DNA of 64,000 bases from DATFVA01 sp963771705 (GCA_963771705.1 CAVYUP010000005.1:1-64000), one strand, 5' to 3'; counted from the first letter of the stretch, positions 41,921 to 52,169 are shown. Notes: a model not told the origin generated them from the letters alone. A program made the numbers and translations.

Positions 41921-42319
41921 TTGAAGCGCTTTGGGCTTCCTTCCGGAGAAAGAATAAAAAACAGGACCGATTTTGAAAACTTATACGGGTCCGGCAGTGT
42001 AATTATTTCGGAAGACAAAAAAATTAAAGCTATTTATCTTCTTGAAAAAAATGCCGGATGTGGAAACATTAAAATCGCAGCCGTCGTATCTAGTAAAGCC
42101 GGGAACGCCGTCTGGCGGAACCGTCTTAAGAGATTGATACGTGTGTCCTATAGGCTGAATAAAGAAAATCTTTTTAATCTTTGTTTACTAAAAAATTTTG
42201 TTTTGAAAATAATATTTTCTCCCTATCGGTTTAATGAAAAAAATAACCGGTTTGTTATGATCGATGATATTATGCCCGGGATGAGGGATATTCTGGTTAG
42301 AATAGAAAGAAGTTTATAG
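41921..42319 (+). CDS. rnpA: Ribonuclease P protein component
   Basis: Basic protein of 132 residues that assists the RNase P RNA in maturing tRNA 5' ends. It starts at TTG 41921 (MKRFGLPSGERIK is the usual beginning), five bases after rpmH. The RNA-binding signature is present as NAVWRNRLKRLIRVSYR, slightly divergent from the usual RNR motif region. Its end abuts yidD. Confidence 0.92.
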   Translation: MKRFGLPSGERIKNRTDFENLYGSGSVIISEDKKIKAIYLLEKNAGCGNIKIAAVVSSKAGNAVWRNRLKRLIRVSYRLNKENLFNLCLLKNFVLKIIFSPYRFNEKNNRFVMIDDIMPGMRDILVRIERSL

Positions 42320-42529
42320 ATGTGGAGAATTTTTGTTTTTCTCATCAAAATGTATCAAAAATTAATTTCGCCTCTATTCCCCCCCTCCTGCAGATTTTAT
42401 CCCACCTGTTCTGAATACTCAATCCAGGCTTTTAAGAAGTACGGAGTATTTAAAGGAGGTGCAAAATCTATCTGGCGAATTTTGAGATGCAATCCTTTCA
42501 ATAAAGGAGGATTTGATCCTCTGAGGTAA
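42320..42529 (+). CDS. yidD: Membrane protein insertion efficiency factor YidD
   Basis: Protein of 69 residues with the DUF37/YidD signature: YQKLISPLFPPSCRFYPTC, SIQAFKKYGVFKG and RCNPFNKGGFDPL, with the conserved Cys residues. Its ATG follows the rnpA stop directly. It assists YidC in inserting membrane proteins. Confidence 0.96.
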   Translation: MWRIFVFLIKMYQKLISPLFPPSCRFYPTCSEYSIQAFKKYGVFKGGAKSIWRILRCNPFNKGGFDPLR

Positions 42530-42540
42530 TGGAATTATAA

Positions 42541-44433
42541 ATGGATAGAAATACTACAATTGCTTTCATATTGATCGGGGCTATTCTCGTTCTCTGGTTT
42601 TATCTGAACACACCCTCCCCTGAAGAGATACAAAAGAATACAGCCGCAGATACTACAGCCGTTCACCTGGATACCTCCATGGTGAAAAAGGAAAAGAAGC
42701 AGCCTGCCATCGATACGCTATCAATTAAGAAAAAAGAGCCCAAGACAGCAGAAAACGACAGTCTCAAATACGGCAGATATTTTTCAGCAACAACTGAAAA
42801 AGAAAAAATTATCACCATCGAGAATGAATTTGTTCAGATGGAGATATCTACCCGCGGAGCAAATATCAGAAAATATTACCTGAAGAAATTCAATAACTGG
42901 TATTCAGCGAACTCAAAGGATGATAGTGATTTTTATAAAACACATGTTCAGCTCATTGACTATTCTGAAGGTAATCCATATAACCTTTCCTTTGTAACTT
43001 CAGATGGAAAGGCAGTTTCCACAGCAGATCTTGTCTTTAACTCTGATTCTATAAAATCCACTTATAAAATCGCGGAGAAAGATTCTCTTATCCTGAATTT
43101 CAGACTGCCAGCCGGTGATAATTCATATATAGTTAAAAAATTCACCTTCTACGGGGATAAATATAGCTTTGACAGCGAAATAGACCTCATCAACATGACA
43201 AACCTGATCAGTAACAATTCTTATGATCTTGTCTGGAACAGCGGTCTGCGGTTTGTAGAAGAAAATTCTGTTGATGAAGCTAATTATTCTGACGCAAGTG
43301 TATATTACGGCGGGGAACAGGTTATTGTCGATGCTTCTTCGGTAGGTGAAAAGGTTACAAAAGATTTTAACGGAAGAGTTGATTGGGCCGCAGTAAGAAA
43401 TAAATATTTTGCGGTTATTATTGCCCCGAAAGATCCGGATGCTGTAAACAGTGCCTATGTCGAAGGAAATAGAAAGTCTGTTGGGAAGTCCGGATTAAAG
43501 GAAGATTATTCTTTAAGAATAAATGTTCCATTTAAAAATACGGATTTTGAGAAGAGTCGTTTTACAGTCTACCTTGGACCTGTCGATTATGATCGCCTGA
43601 AAGCTTATGGCGATAAATTTACTGCTATTGTCGACTTCGGTAGTTTTTTTGGATTAAAGTTTATAGTAAGACCTATTGCAGAATATGTATTACTTCCGTT
43701 ATTCAATTTCCTTCATACATTTATACCTAACTACGGCTTCGTAATAATAGTTTTCTCTCTGATAATAAAATTTATTCTTTATCCGCTTACAAAAACCAGT
43801 TATCAGTCGATGAAGAAGATGCAGCTTCTTCAGCCCAAGATAGCAGAGATAAAAGAGAAATATAAAGACGATGCCCAGAAACTGAATAAAGAGACAATGA
43901 AGTTGTATCAGATATACGGGGTGAATCCTGCTGGCGGCTGCCTGCCCCTGGTACTTCAGATGCCTATATTCATTGCCTTATGGGGCTTATTTAAAACTGC
44001 TATAGAATTGAGACAGCAGCCTTTTCTCTTCTGGATAAAAGATCTTTCTGTTCCGGATGTCATAACTCAACTGCCGTTTAAACTTCCCTTATTCGGTATT
44101 GATCAGATCAGCGGACTGGCTTTATTAATGGGCGTAACAACGTTTGTTCAGCAGAAGATGAGCGTGAAAGATCCTAAGCAGGCCGGACTTGTTTATATTA
44201 TGCCCGTTATGCTAACCATCATGTTTATGTCATTTCCTTCCGGGCTTAATCTTTATTACTTCATGTTTAATGTTTTCTCTATTGCTCAACAATACTATAT
44301 AAACCATAAACATGATGGGATGGAGCTTGTTCCGGTTAAGAATCCTAAAAAGAGAAAAGGATTTATGTCCAAGCTTATGGAGGCTGCAGAACAAAACGCA
44401 AAAGTTCAGCAGCAGCAGAAAAGAAAAAGATAA
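42541..44433 (+). CDS. yidC: Membrane protein insertase YidC (Oxa1 family)
   Basis: Protein of 630 residues. An N-terminal membrane helix (about 8-22) is followed by a Ser/Thr/Lys-rich linker and a large periplasmic beta domain (about 80-350), then the Oxa1 core with five helices (FGFVIIVFSLIIKFILYPLT-like region, NPAGGCLPLVLQMPIFIALWGLF in parts: NPAGGCLPLVLQMP, IFIALWGLF). The C-terminus is basic and Gln-rich. It inserts proteins into the inner membrane alone or with Sec. It follows yidD by 11 bases. Confidence 0.96.
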   Translation: MDRNTTIAFILIGAILVLWFYLNTPSPEEIQKNTAADTTAVHLDTSMVKKEKKQPAIDTLSIKKKEPKTAENDSLKYGRYFSATTEKEKIITIENEFVQMEISTRGANIRKYYLKKFNNWYSANSKDDSDFYKTHVQLIDYSEGNPYNLSFVTSDGKAVSTADLVFNSDSIKSTYKIAEKDSLILNFRLPAGDNSYIVKKFTFYGDKYSFDSEIDLINMTNLISNNSYDLVWNSGLRFVEENSVDEANYSDASVYYGGEQVIVDASSVGEKVTKDFNGRVDWAAVRNKYFAVIIAPKDPDAVNSAYVEGNRKSVGKSGLKEDYSLRINVPFKNTDFEKSRFTVYLGPVDYDRLKAYGDKFTAIVDFGSFFGLKFIVRPIAEYVLLPLFNFLHTFIPNYGFVIIVFSLIIKFILYPLTKTSYQSMKKMQLLQPKIAEIKEKYKDDAQKLNKETMKLYQIYGVNPAGGCLPLVLQMPIFIALWGLFKTAIELRQQPFLFWIKDLSVPDVITQLPFKLPLFGIDQISGLALLMGVTTFVQQKMSVKDPKQAGLVYIMPVMLTIMFMSFPSGLNLYYFMFNVFSIAQQYYINHKHDGMELVPVKNPKKRKGFMSKLMEAAEQNAKVQQQQKRKR

Positions 44434-44501
44434 ATATCTTTTAAAAAGTTTATTTTTCTTCGATAAATATTCATATATCGGGAAAAGCTGCGTTAAAGAA
44501 G

Positions 44502-47201
44502 ATGATCCGCTTTAAACAAATACTTTTTGTTCTGCTATTATTAGGCTTAACAGCGGGTCAGGCGCAGAATGAATACGTCATTTCCATAAAGCATATCAAA
44601 AAAGAACTTCCTTTCGGATTAACTAAAGAAGTCTCAGCAGAAAAACCTGTGATAGCACTGGCTCTAAGCGGGGGCGGAGCAAGAGGCCTTGCTCAGATCG
44701 GTATTCTGAAAGCTCTTGAAGAGGCCGGCATTAAGGTGGATATGATTGTGGGGACAAGCATGGGGAGCATAATCGGCGGTTTGTACTCGGCGGGATATTC
44801 CGTTGCTCAGCTGGATTCTATTGCCAGGAATACAGACTGGAATGATCTGCTTTCCTCCGAACACGAAACTAACCGCAGAGAACTTTTCATTGATCAGAAG
44901 GTAACAGAGGATAAAGCAATTTTCTCTCTTAGATTGAAGGGGCTTTCTCCTGTGCTGCCTACTTCAATAAACAACGGCCAAAAATTATCTAATTATCTGA
45001 ATCTTCTCACTCTTCAGGCTCCTATTCATATCGACAGTAGTTTTGATGAACTAAAAACTAAATTTAGGGCGGTTTGTACCGACCTTGTGACAGGAAATCC
45101 CGTAGTAATAGGCAAGGGATCTCTCAGTCAGGCAATGAGAGCCAGTTCAAGTGTTTCGTTTTTCCTCTCCCCCGTAAAATCTGATTCTCTTATTCTTGTT
45201 GATGGGGGATTAGTTGCAAATATTCCCGTAAAAATAGCTAAAAAGCTTGGAGCTGATTACATAATAGCAGTTAATACTACCAGCAGTCTTCACCCCGAAA
45301 ATGATCTCGAGTATCCGTGGATAATAGCCGACCAGATCATTAGTATTCCTATGAAACTGCTTAATGAGAACCAGTTAAAGGATGCAGATGTTGTAATAAC
45401 TCCAAAGCTGGATGAAGAATCGGCCTCGGATTTCTCGAATATTGAGGAAACCATCAATCAGGGCTATATTTCGATGAGACCGGTCAGCAGCATGATAAAA
45501 AGAAGAATCGACTCATTAATGATAAGTAATGATAACGCAGATATATATTTCAACAACCTTTTCCCTTCTGACGATGATTCTTTATCAGAAAGCTTTGTAA
45601 AAAATCTGCCTCACAGTGATTCTGTTTCAACTTCAACGATTCGTTTTAATCTATGCCGTCTATTTCAAGAAGACGGTTATGCAGATCTTAAGGCACTAAT
45701 TAAGAGTAAAAGCAGATATTCTGTTTTAAAAATTAAAGGCCTTCTAAATCCTGTAATTCGTTATGTCAATGTTAACGGTGAGTCTCTTATAAAACAGGGA
45801 GAAATCGATTCGATATTTGTCGGAATGATAGGAAAGCCATATAACGCAGATATGGTAGTATCCGGACTAATAGATCTGATGAACCTTTACCGCAGTCAGG
45901 GATATTCCCTCGCGGAAGTAAGGAGCGTTAAGTTTAATGAAGCTGAGGGTATAATTAATATTAGAGTGGATGAGGGAATTATTTCCGAAATTCAAATTGC
46001 CGGTAATAAATCTACTAATGAATCAGTTATTAAAAGGGAATTCCCCCTTGAGGCTGGTGATTACTTTGTCTATCAAAAAGTTAAAGAGGGTCTCACCAAT
46101 CTGCGCAGTACAAATCTGTTTAATGATATTCTTCTTACTGTGAAGAGAGGGAACCGGCGGAACATCGTGATATTGAATGTAAATGAAAAAATATCGAGCC
46201 TTGTCAGGGTCGGTTTTCGTGTAGATAATGAAAATAAGGTTCAGGGAAGTCTGGATATACGGGATGAAAATCTTTTCGGCAGCGGAACAGAGTTAGGCCT
46301 TCTTTTGTTTGGAGGGGCTAGAAACAGGGCATACGTGCTTGAGCATAAATCTAACAGAATATTCGATACATATTTTACTTATAACGTTAATGCTTTTTAC
46401 CGTTTTAATGATGCATACGCCTACACAGATGATTCAACAACAAACGTTCACAGATTTTCAAGAATTTCTATTGGAGAGTATAGACAGATTTATTACGGTA
46501 CTTCTCTGTCCCTGGGTACTCAGGTTGAAAGATTCGGGAACCTGATTTTTACAGGTAAATACAAGTACGATGAAATAAAAAATAAATCCGGCTCTCCTGT
46601 GAATCCTTATAAATTAAAAATAGTGAGCCTTAAAGCCAGCTCGACTATTGATACCCAGGATAAATACCCTTATCCGGAAAAAGGATTTTATTTTAATGCC
46701 GAGTATGAAGTTGCTCAAAAAATACTTGGCGGGGAAATCGGCTACACTAACTTTAATTTTAAGTATAAGAGCTATTTTACCTTAGATGGAGTGAGTACAT
46801 TCTCTCCACGGGTGGTTATGGGATTTGCGGATAAGACTCTTCCTTTAAGTGAAGAATATTCCCTGGGCGGTCAGGACTCATTTTTTGGAATGAGAGCGGA
46901 TGAATTCAGAGGTAGGCAGATTTTTCTTTCTTCTCTGGAGTACAGGTATAAACTTCCATTCGAAATATTTTTTGACACTTACTTTAAAATGCGTTATGAC
47001 CTGGGGTCAACCTGGGAGGTTCAGGAACAGATAAAATTTAAGGAGCTCAGGCATGGTATTGGTATCTCGCTCTCCTTCGATACTCCTGTTGGTCCCGCTG
47101 ATTTTTCTGTAGGACGTAGTTTCCTCTTTAAAAATCTTCCAAATAATCCTATCAGCCTTGGCGATGTCTATTTCTATTTCTCAATAGGCTATTATTATTA
47201 A
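44502..47201 (+). CDS. Patatin-BamA fusion, type Vd secreted phospholipase (PlpD-like)
   Basis: Protein of 899 residues. Signal peptide (about 1-22), patatin domain with oxyanion loop SGGGARG (56-62), nucleophile Ser86 in GTSMG and catalytic Asp in VDGGLVANIP (about residue 233), then a POTRA-like domain (about 485-565: VDEGIISEIQIAGNKSTNESVIKREF in parts: IISEIQIAGN, NESVIKREF) and a C-terminal BamA-type 16-strand barrel ending in VYFYFSIGYYY. In type Vd systems the barrel carries the lipase across the outer membrane. The catalytic dyad is intact. It starts 68 bases after yidC. Confidence 0.88.
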   Translation: MIRFKQILFVLLLLGLTAGQAQNEYVISIKHIKKELPFGLTKEVSAEKPVIALALSGGGARGLAQIGILKALEEAGIKVDMIVGTSMGSIIGGLYSAGYSVAQLDSIARNTDWNDLLSSEHETNRRELFIDQKVTEDKAIFSLRLKGLSPVLPTSINNGQKLSNYLNLLTLQAPIHIDSSFDELKTKFRAVCTDLVTGNPVVIGKGSLSQAMRASSSVSFFLSPVKSDSLILVDGGLVANIPVKIAKKLGADYIIAVNTTSSLHPENDLEYPWIIADQIISIPMKLLNENQLKDADVVITPKLDEESASDFSNIEETINQGYISMRPVSSMIKRRIDSLMISNDNADIYFNNLFPSDDDSLSESFVKNLPHSDSVSTSTIRFNLCRLFQEDGYADLKALIKSKSRYSVLKIKGLLNPVIRYVNVNGESLIKQGEIDSIFVGMIGKPYNADMVVSGLIDLMNLYRSQGYSLAEVRSVKFNEAEGIINIRVDEGIISEIQIAGNKSTNESVIKREFPLEAGDYFVYQKVKEGLTNLRSTNLFNDILLTVKRGNRRNIVILNVNEKISSLVRVGFRVDNENKVQGSLDIRDENLFGSGTELGLLLFGGARNRAYVLEHKSNRIFDTYFTYNVNAFYRFNDAYAYTDDSTTNVHRFSRISIGEYRQIYYGTSLSLGTQVERFGNLIFTGKYKYDEIKNKSGSPVNPYKLKIVSLKASSTIDTQDKYPYPEKGFYFNAEYEVAQKILGGEIGYTNFNFKYKSYFTLDGVSTFSPRVVMGFADKTLPLSEEYSLGGQDSFFGMRADEFRGRQIFLSSLEYRYKLPFEIFFDTYFKMRYDLGSTWEVQEQIKFKELRHGIGISLSFDTPVGPADFSVGRSFLFKNLPNNPISLGDVYFYFSIGYYY

Positions 47202-47241
47202 AGTTTCATTTGACCTGCAGCTGAATATTTATCGCAGTAAA

Positions 47242-47640
47242 TTATCTTATAACGAATGGCTCGCTGTAAATAAAGCTATCGGGAGATTTACTATTTACCA
47301 GCTTCATCTGGTAATAAGTTGAAGTATGCAGGTCTTCCGGAACTTTCCATGTATACGAACCCAGGTTGGATGAATTTTTCAATATTACAACCGGATAGTA
47401 TAGTTTCTTTTTTAAAAGAGTCAGATCTATATTGTAATCGGGAGAAAAATCCCTCCATTCTATTCTGTATGTGGATCCTCTCAACCAAACATCTCCGGCC
47501 GCAGGTGATATGAATTCTCCGGATTGTATCACCTGGATAATCTCCTGATCCGGCGGCGCAGGTTCAGTGGTGATGCTATCTCTGCAGCTTCCTGAGAATA
47601 TAAGCAGAAGCAGTAATGCAAAAAGAAAATATGGTTTCAT
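47242..47640 (-). CDS. Probable lipoprotein with Kre9/Knh1-like domain
   Basis: About 132 residues from the ATG at 47640, which has a GAGGGTGAG ribosome-binding site just upstream; an ATG at 47664 would add eight residues. The hydrophobic signal ends FSGSC, a loose lipobox, so the Cys could be lipidated. The rest (ISPAAGDVWLRGSTYRIEW..., GSYTWKVPEDL, YYQMKLVNS) matches the Ser-Thr-rich Kre9/Knh1-type extracellular beta domain (I.P..G..W..G....I.W). Function unknown, envelope location likely. Confidence 0.65.
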   Translation of the reverse strand: MKPYFLFALLLLLIFSGSCRDSITTEPAPPDQEIIQVIQSGEFISPAAGDVWLRGSTYRIEWRDFSPDYNIDLTLLKKKLYYPVVILKNSSNLGSYTWKVPEDLHTSTYYQMKLVNSKSPDSFIYSEPFVIR

Positions 47641-47757
47641 AAACTCACCCTCTTTATACCACATTTATTTTAAACAAAATTTCTTTGGAAATCCACATCT
47701 TTGTAAATAAACAAAACAAGCTTGTTTATCTGATCGGAATTTTATGCTTTAAAGGGG

Positions 47758-48837
47758 TTACTTTATCAGCGTCATTTTAATAACGCTGTTAAAATTACCT
47801 GCCTGCATTCTGGCAAAATAAATTCCACTCGGTAAAGCTGAAGCATTAAAAGATACTGAATGCTTCCCGGCAGATTGGTCTTCATTAATAAGTGTTCTTA
47901 CCTCTTTACCAATAGAATTATATATTTTTAATGAAACTTTACTCTCAAAGGGAATCTCATAATTTATATTCGTTGAAGGGTTAAAAGGATTAGGATAATT
48001 CTGTGAGAGGGAATATTTAACAGGATTTGTTTGGTTTTCTCTTACTTCCGTTAGATTGGACGGAATAGCCCACGAGATATGTTCCGCGGTTATTTCTCCT
48101 CCTGTTGCACTCGTGTCATTTGTTACTACCGAGAATCTTCGTCCTGATGCAGTAAGCCAGGTATATGTGATCTGTCGGGAATAATCCCGCTGAAAGACTT
48201 TTCTCACATCATATTTGATTCTAAGTGCATTATCACTTGATCCATCAGGCAGTGAAATAGTGCCGTATCCGTCAACTGAGGCCGAAATTGAAAAGGTCCC
48301 TGATTCAATAGTGGTTGGAATCCCGTCATGCCAAAGAACAATATTTCCGCTTATGGTCTGCGACCAATTTGTGTTGTAATCTATGGGGAAGCTGTAGATT
48401 AGTCGCGCCGGAGTGTATATTGTCTGCGTAATATCCGGGATTTCCGGTTGTCTTACAACTTCTCCGTAAAGAATTAAATGCTGTTCATTCAGCGTATAAT
48501 AGAGCCAGTGTTCGTAAGGACTTCCGTTAATCTCATCCTGGTAAAAGCTCGCAATATTGGATGCGTTATAGCTTGTATCGAACTCTGAACGAGAAGGATT
48601 TATGACCTGTATATCATAATCAACGTCTGCATGGATATTAGAAAAGTTCCAGACAGATTGTTCCCCGGAAGCACCTATATCCAGCATTTGGGTGGTTGTA
48701 TCAGAGTGTGCATTTAATGTATTGCCAAGGGTCAGCCAGCTGGCAACATCATCCTGTGTGATTGATATCTGGGCAGAACTATTCTTACTTAGGAACCCTA
48801 TTGTCAAAATTATAAATAATTGTAGTATACGTTTCAT
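47758..48837 (-). CDS. Secreted protein with type IX secretion sorting domain
   Basis: Protein of 359 residues. Signal peptide (about 1-22), a body of about 250 residues rich in beta strands with no family I can name, and a C-terminal sorting domain of about 80 residues: LSQNYPNPFNPSTNINYEI, SLKIYNSIGKEVRTL, LPSGIYFARMQAG and a basic end. In FCB bacteria this domain directs export by the type IX system and attachment to the cell surface. No por/T9SS genes lie in this window. Confidence 0.85.
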   Translation of the reverse strand: MKRILQLFIILTIGFLSKNSSAQISITQDDVASWLTLGNTLNAHSDTTTQMLDIGASGEQSVWNFSNIHADVDYDIQVINPSRSEFDTSYNASNIASFYQDEINGSPYEHWLYYTLNEQHLILYGEVVRQPEIPDITQTIYTPARLIYSFPIDYNTNWSQTISGNIVLWHDGIPTTIESGTFSISASVDGYGTISLPDGSSDNALRIKYDVRKVFQRDYSRQITYTWLTASGRRFSVVTNDTSATGGEITAEHISWAIPSNLTEVRENQTNPVKYSLSQNYPNPFNPSTNINYEIPFESKVSLKIYNSIGKEVRTLINEDQSAGKHSVSFNASALPSGIYFARMQAGNFNSVIKMTLIK

Positions 48838-48928
48838 GGCTCATCCTCCCGTCTTCATATTGTAATCAACGTTATCTGATTATATAATACGGATTGGAGG
48901 CTTATGAAGCAGTTATACTTATCAATAC

Positions 48929-50392
48929 CTATCTCAACAGCGTTGCCTTATGATATAAATCAACATAAGATTTTGCCGCATTCTGCCAGGAATATATCTT
49001 TTCCATGCCGTTTCGTTGAATTTTCGTCCAGATAGATTTTTCATGATAAGTATCAATGGCACGTACAATAGCAGTATAAAGAGCATGACCGGTATATTCT
49101 TTAAAAATAAATCCTGTTCCGTCTTCATTGCCGGCGAATTTGTTCTCGTGCCAGTCCTGGACGGTGTCATTCAAACCCCCTGTTTTTCTTACGATAGGGA
49201 CGGTGCCGTATTTTAGACTATAGATTTGATTGAGTCCGCACGGTTCATATCTTGAAGGCATTAAAAATATATCGGCTGCGGCCTCTATTAGATGAGATAT
49301 CTCACTGTTATATCCTATATATGCCGCCGCTTTATCAGGGAAATTATGTGAAATGGAATTAAACAGCTGTTCATATTTATCTTCTCCGCTGCCGAGAATA
49401 ACCCATTGCGCTTCAAGGGTCATCAGCTGGTGAATAACCTCCAGAATAAGGTCAAACCCCTTCTGTGAAACAAGGCGTGAAATGATACCGATTAATGGAA
49501 TATTTTCGTCAAAATTAATTTTAAATCTTTCAAGCAGATATTTTTTATTTTTGGCTTTACCTGAAAGATAATCCGGATTGTAGCGAAAAGGAATCAGTTT
49601 ATCTTTGGAAGGGTCCCACGTTTCATAGTCAACTCCGTTAAGTATTCCATAAAGATCATTCTGCCTTGATTTAAGAATGTTTTCCAGCCCGGCACCGTAT
49701 TCAGTCGTTAGTATTTCCTCTGCATAAGTTGGACTCACAGTATTTATAATCTCGGAAAACAATATTCCTGCTTTCATAAAATTTACGTTTCCAAACATCT
49801 CAACCGGGCCTCCCGGGTAGAAAAACTCTTCACTTATTTCAGCTGCAAAAAGAGCTTTGGTGGAAAAAGTCCCCTGGTATCCTATGTTATGAATTGTGAA
49901 GATGAAGGAAGTGTGGTCAAACATCTTGTCCCACTTATAATTATCTTTTACCAATAGCGGCAATAGCCCGGTCTGCCAGTCATTGCAATGAATTACGTCC
50001 GGACTCCACTGTAGTCTTTGCAGGACCTCAATTACGCCCTTACTGAAGAGGATAAACCTTTCATCTTCATCCGGATCATCTGTATATATTTGTCCGCGGA
50101 AAAAATAATGGGGGCAGTCAATGAAGTTTATTTCTACATCGGAGCCGGGAAGCTTCGCCTGGTGCAGGTGGACAAACCTTAATACTCCATTGATCCTGAT
50201 TGGTATTTCTCCGATGTCCCAGCAATATTTCAGTTCATACTTATCCTCATCAATGAAGTTGTATTTGGGCATAAACACCTTTACTTCATTTCCCATCCCC
50301 GAGATATCTTTAGGCAGGGCTCCTGCTACATCGGCAAGACCTCCTGCCTTGGCAAAAGGAAATACTTCCGAGGAGACAAATGCAATCTTCAT
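48929..50392 (-). CDS. glgA: Glycogen synthase (GT5)
   Basis: Protein of 487 residues, the normal length. It opens MKIAFVSSEVFPFAKAGGLADV, with the ADP-glucose binding KxGGL motif (KAGGLADVAGALP), followed by HCNDWQTGLLPL, FTIHNIGYQG and the C-terminal PSRYEPCGLNQIYSLKYGT and TGGLNDTV. It uses ADP-glucose to extend alpha-1,4-glucan. It stands alone on the minus strand. With the sucrose genes it indicates carbon storage as both sucrose and glycogen. Confidence 0.95.
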   Translation of the reverse strand: MKIAFVSSEVFPFAKAGGLADVAGALPKDISGMGNEVKVFMPKYNFIDEDKYELKYCWDIGEIPIRINGVLRFVHLHQAKLPGSDVEINFIDCPHYFFRGQIYTDDPDEDERFILFSKGVIEVLQRLQWSPDVIHCNDWQTGLLPLLVKDNYKWDKMFDHTSFIFTIHNIGYQGTFSTKALFAAEISEEFFYPGGPVEMFGNVNFMKAGILFSEIINTVSPTYAEEILTTEYGAGLENILKSRQNDLYGILNGVDYETWDPSKDKLIPFRYNPDYLSGKAKNKKYLLERFKINFDENIPLIGIISRLVSQKGFDLILEVIHQLMTLEAQWVILGSGEDKYEQLFNSISHNFPDKAAAYIGYNSEISHLIEAAADIFLMPSRYEPCGLNQIYSLKYGTVPIVRKTGGLNDTVQDWHENKFAGNEDGTGFIFKEYTGHALYTAIVRAIDTYHEKSIWTKIQRNGMEKIYSWQNAAKSYVDLYHKATLLR

Positions 50393-50471
50393 ATTTTCCT
50401 ATTATCTTGTTTTCTACTATAAATACACAAATAACAGAAGAATAAAAATCAGGTAGAGCACGAAACCGCTA

Positions 50472-51320
50472 TTACAGGAGCGTATAGGTTAAGCCCAGTT
50501 GTAAAGCCTCCTTTATCTGAGTTTTAACTGACTGATCTTTCTGGTATATCATAAGAAAGGATAAATTTACATTTAAGTAGTCATTTATTTTTGCCACAAA
50601 TGAATTATCCCATCTTACATCCCATACATCCAGACTTTCAAATCTTGAAAAGAGTCTCAGGTTGCTTTTATAAAGAAGGTTCTGCTGCAAAGTGAGTTCT
50701 GCTGTCGTAACAGATTCAACACCGGTCTCAACCTTGGTCTTTTCAATTTGGGTAGTTTGAGGATCATCTGCATACTGGTTGTATTTATTTGTAAAGGTTT
50801 CCTGTACTGCAAAACCTGCCCTGGTTGTAAAACCCTCAAGTTTGTCATATGTAAAACCAATACTCTGCGTAACATATCCCGGATCAAAAAATCCAGCAAT
50901 GGCATAAGTGCTGTCGGCATCATATTTATATCCTGTTCCTATTGCCGTCCTGACTGTATTACTAATATATGGATCAACGGCCCAGCCAATGTTATGAGAG
51001 AGAACACTCTCAAGGTATAGCTCATTATCCGTAGTTCTGTAATCTTGACTGCCGAGCTTTGTTCGTCCGTAAGCAAGCTTGAGATCGTTTCTGAATTTCC
51101 AGGATATTGTGTAGTACTTTAATCCCCCCGTTCCAAGGAAAGTAACTGCCAAAGTATTTTCACCTCCTTGCGTCCAGTTGCTCAAAGCTAACTGGCTCAG
51201 ATTTAACCCTACAACCGCTATGGGAGTCCATTCATAAAGTTTAACTGAATCCTCCTGTGCAAACCCTGTATGTGACAGGAAAATGAGTGATATAAAAAGA
51301 ATAGAAAATTTAACTTTCAT
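50472..51320 (-). CDS. DUF3078 outer-membrane beta-barrel-like protein
   Basis: Protein of 282 residues with a signal peptide (about 1-21, ending HTGFAQ). The body has repeated amphipathic strands and the DUF3078 start pattern (WTPIAVVGLNLSQLALSNWTQGGEN in parts: GLNLSQLALSNW, TQGGENTLA), and ends in a hydrophobic strand LGLTYTLL. DUF3078 is common in Bacteroidota and of unknown function; an outer-membrane barrel is likely. Confidence 0.82.
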   Translation of the reverse strand: MKVKFSILFISLIFLSHTGFAQEDSVKLYEWTPIAVVGLNLSQLALSNWTQGGENTLAVTFLGTGGLKYYTISWKFRNDLKLAYGRTKLGSQDYRTTDNELYLESVLSHNIGWAVDPYISNTVRTAIGTGYKYDADSTYAIAGFFDPGYVTQSIGFTYDKLEGFTTRAGFAVQETFTNKYNQYADDPQTTQIEKTKVETGVESVTTAELTLQQNLLYKSNLRLFSRFESLDVWDVRWDNSFVAKINDYLNVNLSFLMIYQKDQSVKTQIKEALQLGLTYTLL

Positions 51321-51371
51321 AATTTTATCCTTATTTTATTGAATAATAAATATTTTTCAGGAACAAGCATT

Positions 51372-52169
51372 ATGAATATAAAGAAAAATGGAGTTTCAAT
51401 ATTCATTGAAGGGGCTAAAGAAAAGCTTCCTGTCCTTTTTGTGCATGGCTTTCCTTTTGACCATAATATGTGGAATAACCAGGTTAGCAAATTTAGTTCG
51501 GATTACTTATGTGTAACATATGACATAAGGGGTTTGGGAGCTTCCGATCCCGGGGATGGCCAATATACTATTGAATCTTTTGTTGATGACCTTGAAATGG
51601 TTGTGGATGAAATGAAGATTGATAAACCTGTTTTGTGCGGGTTTTCTATGGGGGGTTACATAGCCCTCAGAGCAGTTGAACGAATGGAGTCGAGGTTTGA
51701 GGGATTGATTCTTTGCGATACTAAATCGTCCGCAGATACAAATGAAGGGAAGATAAACAGAGCCCTTGGAATAAAGAAAATTAATACCGATGGTGTGTCA
51801 GAATTCGTGAAGGATTTCATTCCTAACTGCTTCAGCGAATTCTCTCTGGAAAATAGAAAAGAATTGGTCGGGGATAATATTAAAAGGTCTGAATACTTTT
51901 CCCCCGAAGGTATAAAAGGCTGTCTGCTTGCAATGGCGGGCAGGACCGATACATCCGGCTATTTATCAAAAATTTCGTTTCCGGTTCTCGTGTTATGTGG
52001 TGAAGAGGACAACCTGACCACGCCGGACGTAATGATGGAGATGGCGGATATGGTCCACAACTCAGAATTCTATACGATTCCGAAAGCGGGACATCTGAGT
52101 CCCCTGGAAAATCCTGACGCAGTAAATAAACATATCGCAGGTTATTTAAAAAGGTTTAAAGAAAGATGA
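51372..52169 (+). CDS. Alpha/beta hydrolase
   Basis: About 265 residues from the ATG at 51372, which has AGGA about 10 bases upstream; an in-frame TTG at 51339 has no ribosome-binding site. Family marks: oxyanion HGFPFDHNMW, nucleophile Ser in CGFSMGGYIA, Asp in CGEEDNLTTP and His in AGHLSPLENP, so the triad is complete. This is the esterase/proline-iminopeptidase-like group; substrate unknown. It overlaps the next gene by 4 bases (ATGA). Confidence 0.85.
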   Translation: MNIKKNGVSIFIEGAKEKLPVLFVHGFPFDHNMWNNQVSKFSSDYLCVTYDIRGLGASDPGDGQYTIESFVDDLEMVVDEMKIDKPVLCGFSMGGYIALRAVERMESRFEGLILCDTKSSADTNEGKINRALGIKKINTDGVSEFVKDFIPNCFSEFSLENRKELVGDNIKRSEYFSPEGIKGCLLAMAGRTDTSGYLSKISFPVLVLCGEEDNLTTPDVMMEMADMVHNSEFYTIPKAGHLSPLENPDAVNKHIAGYLKRFKER

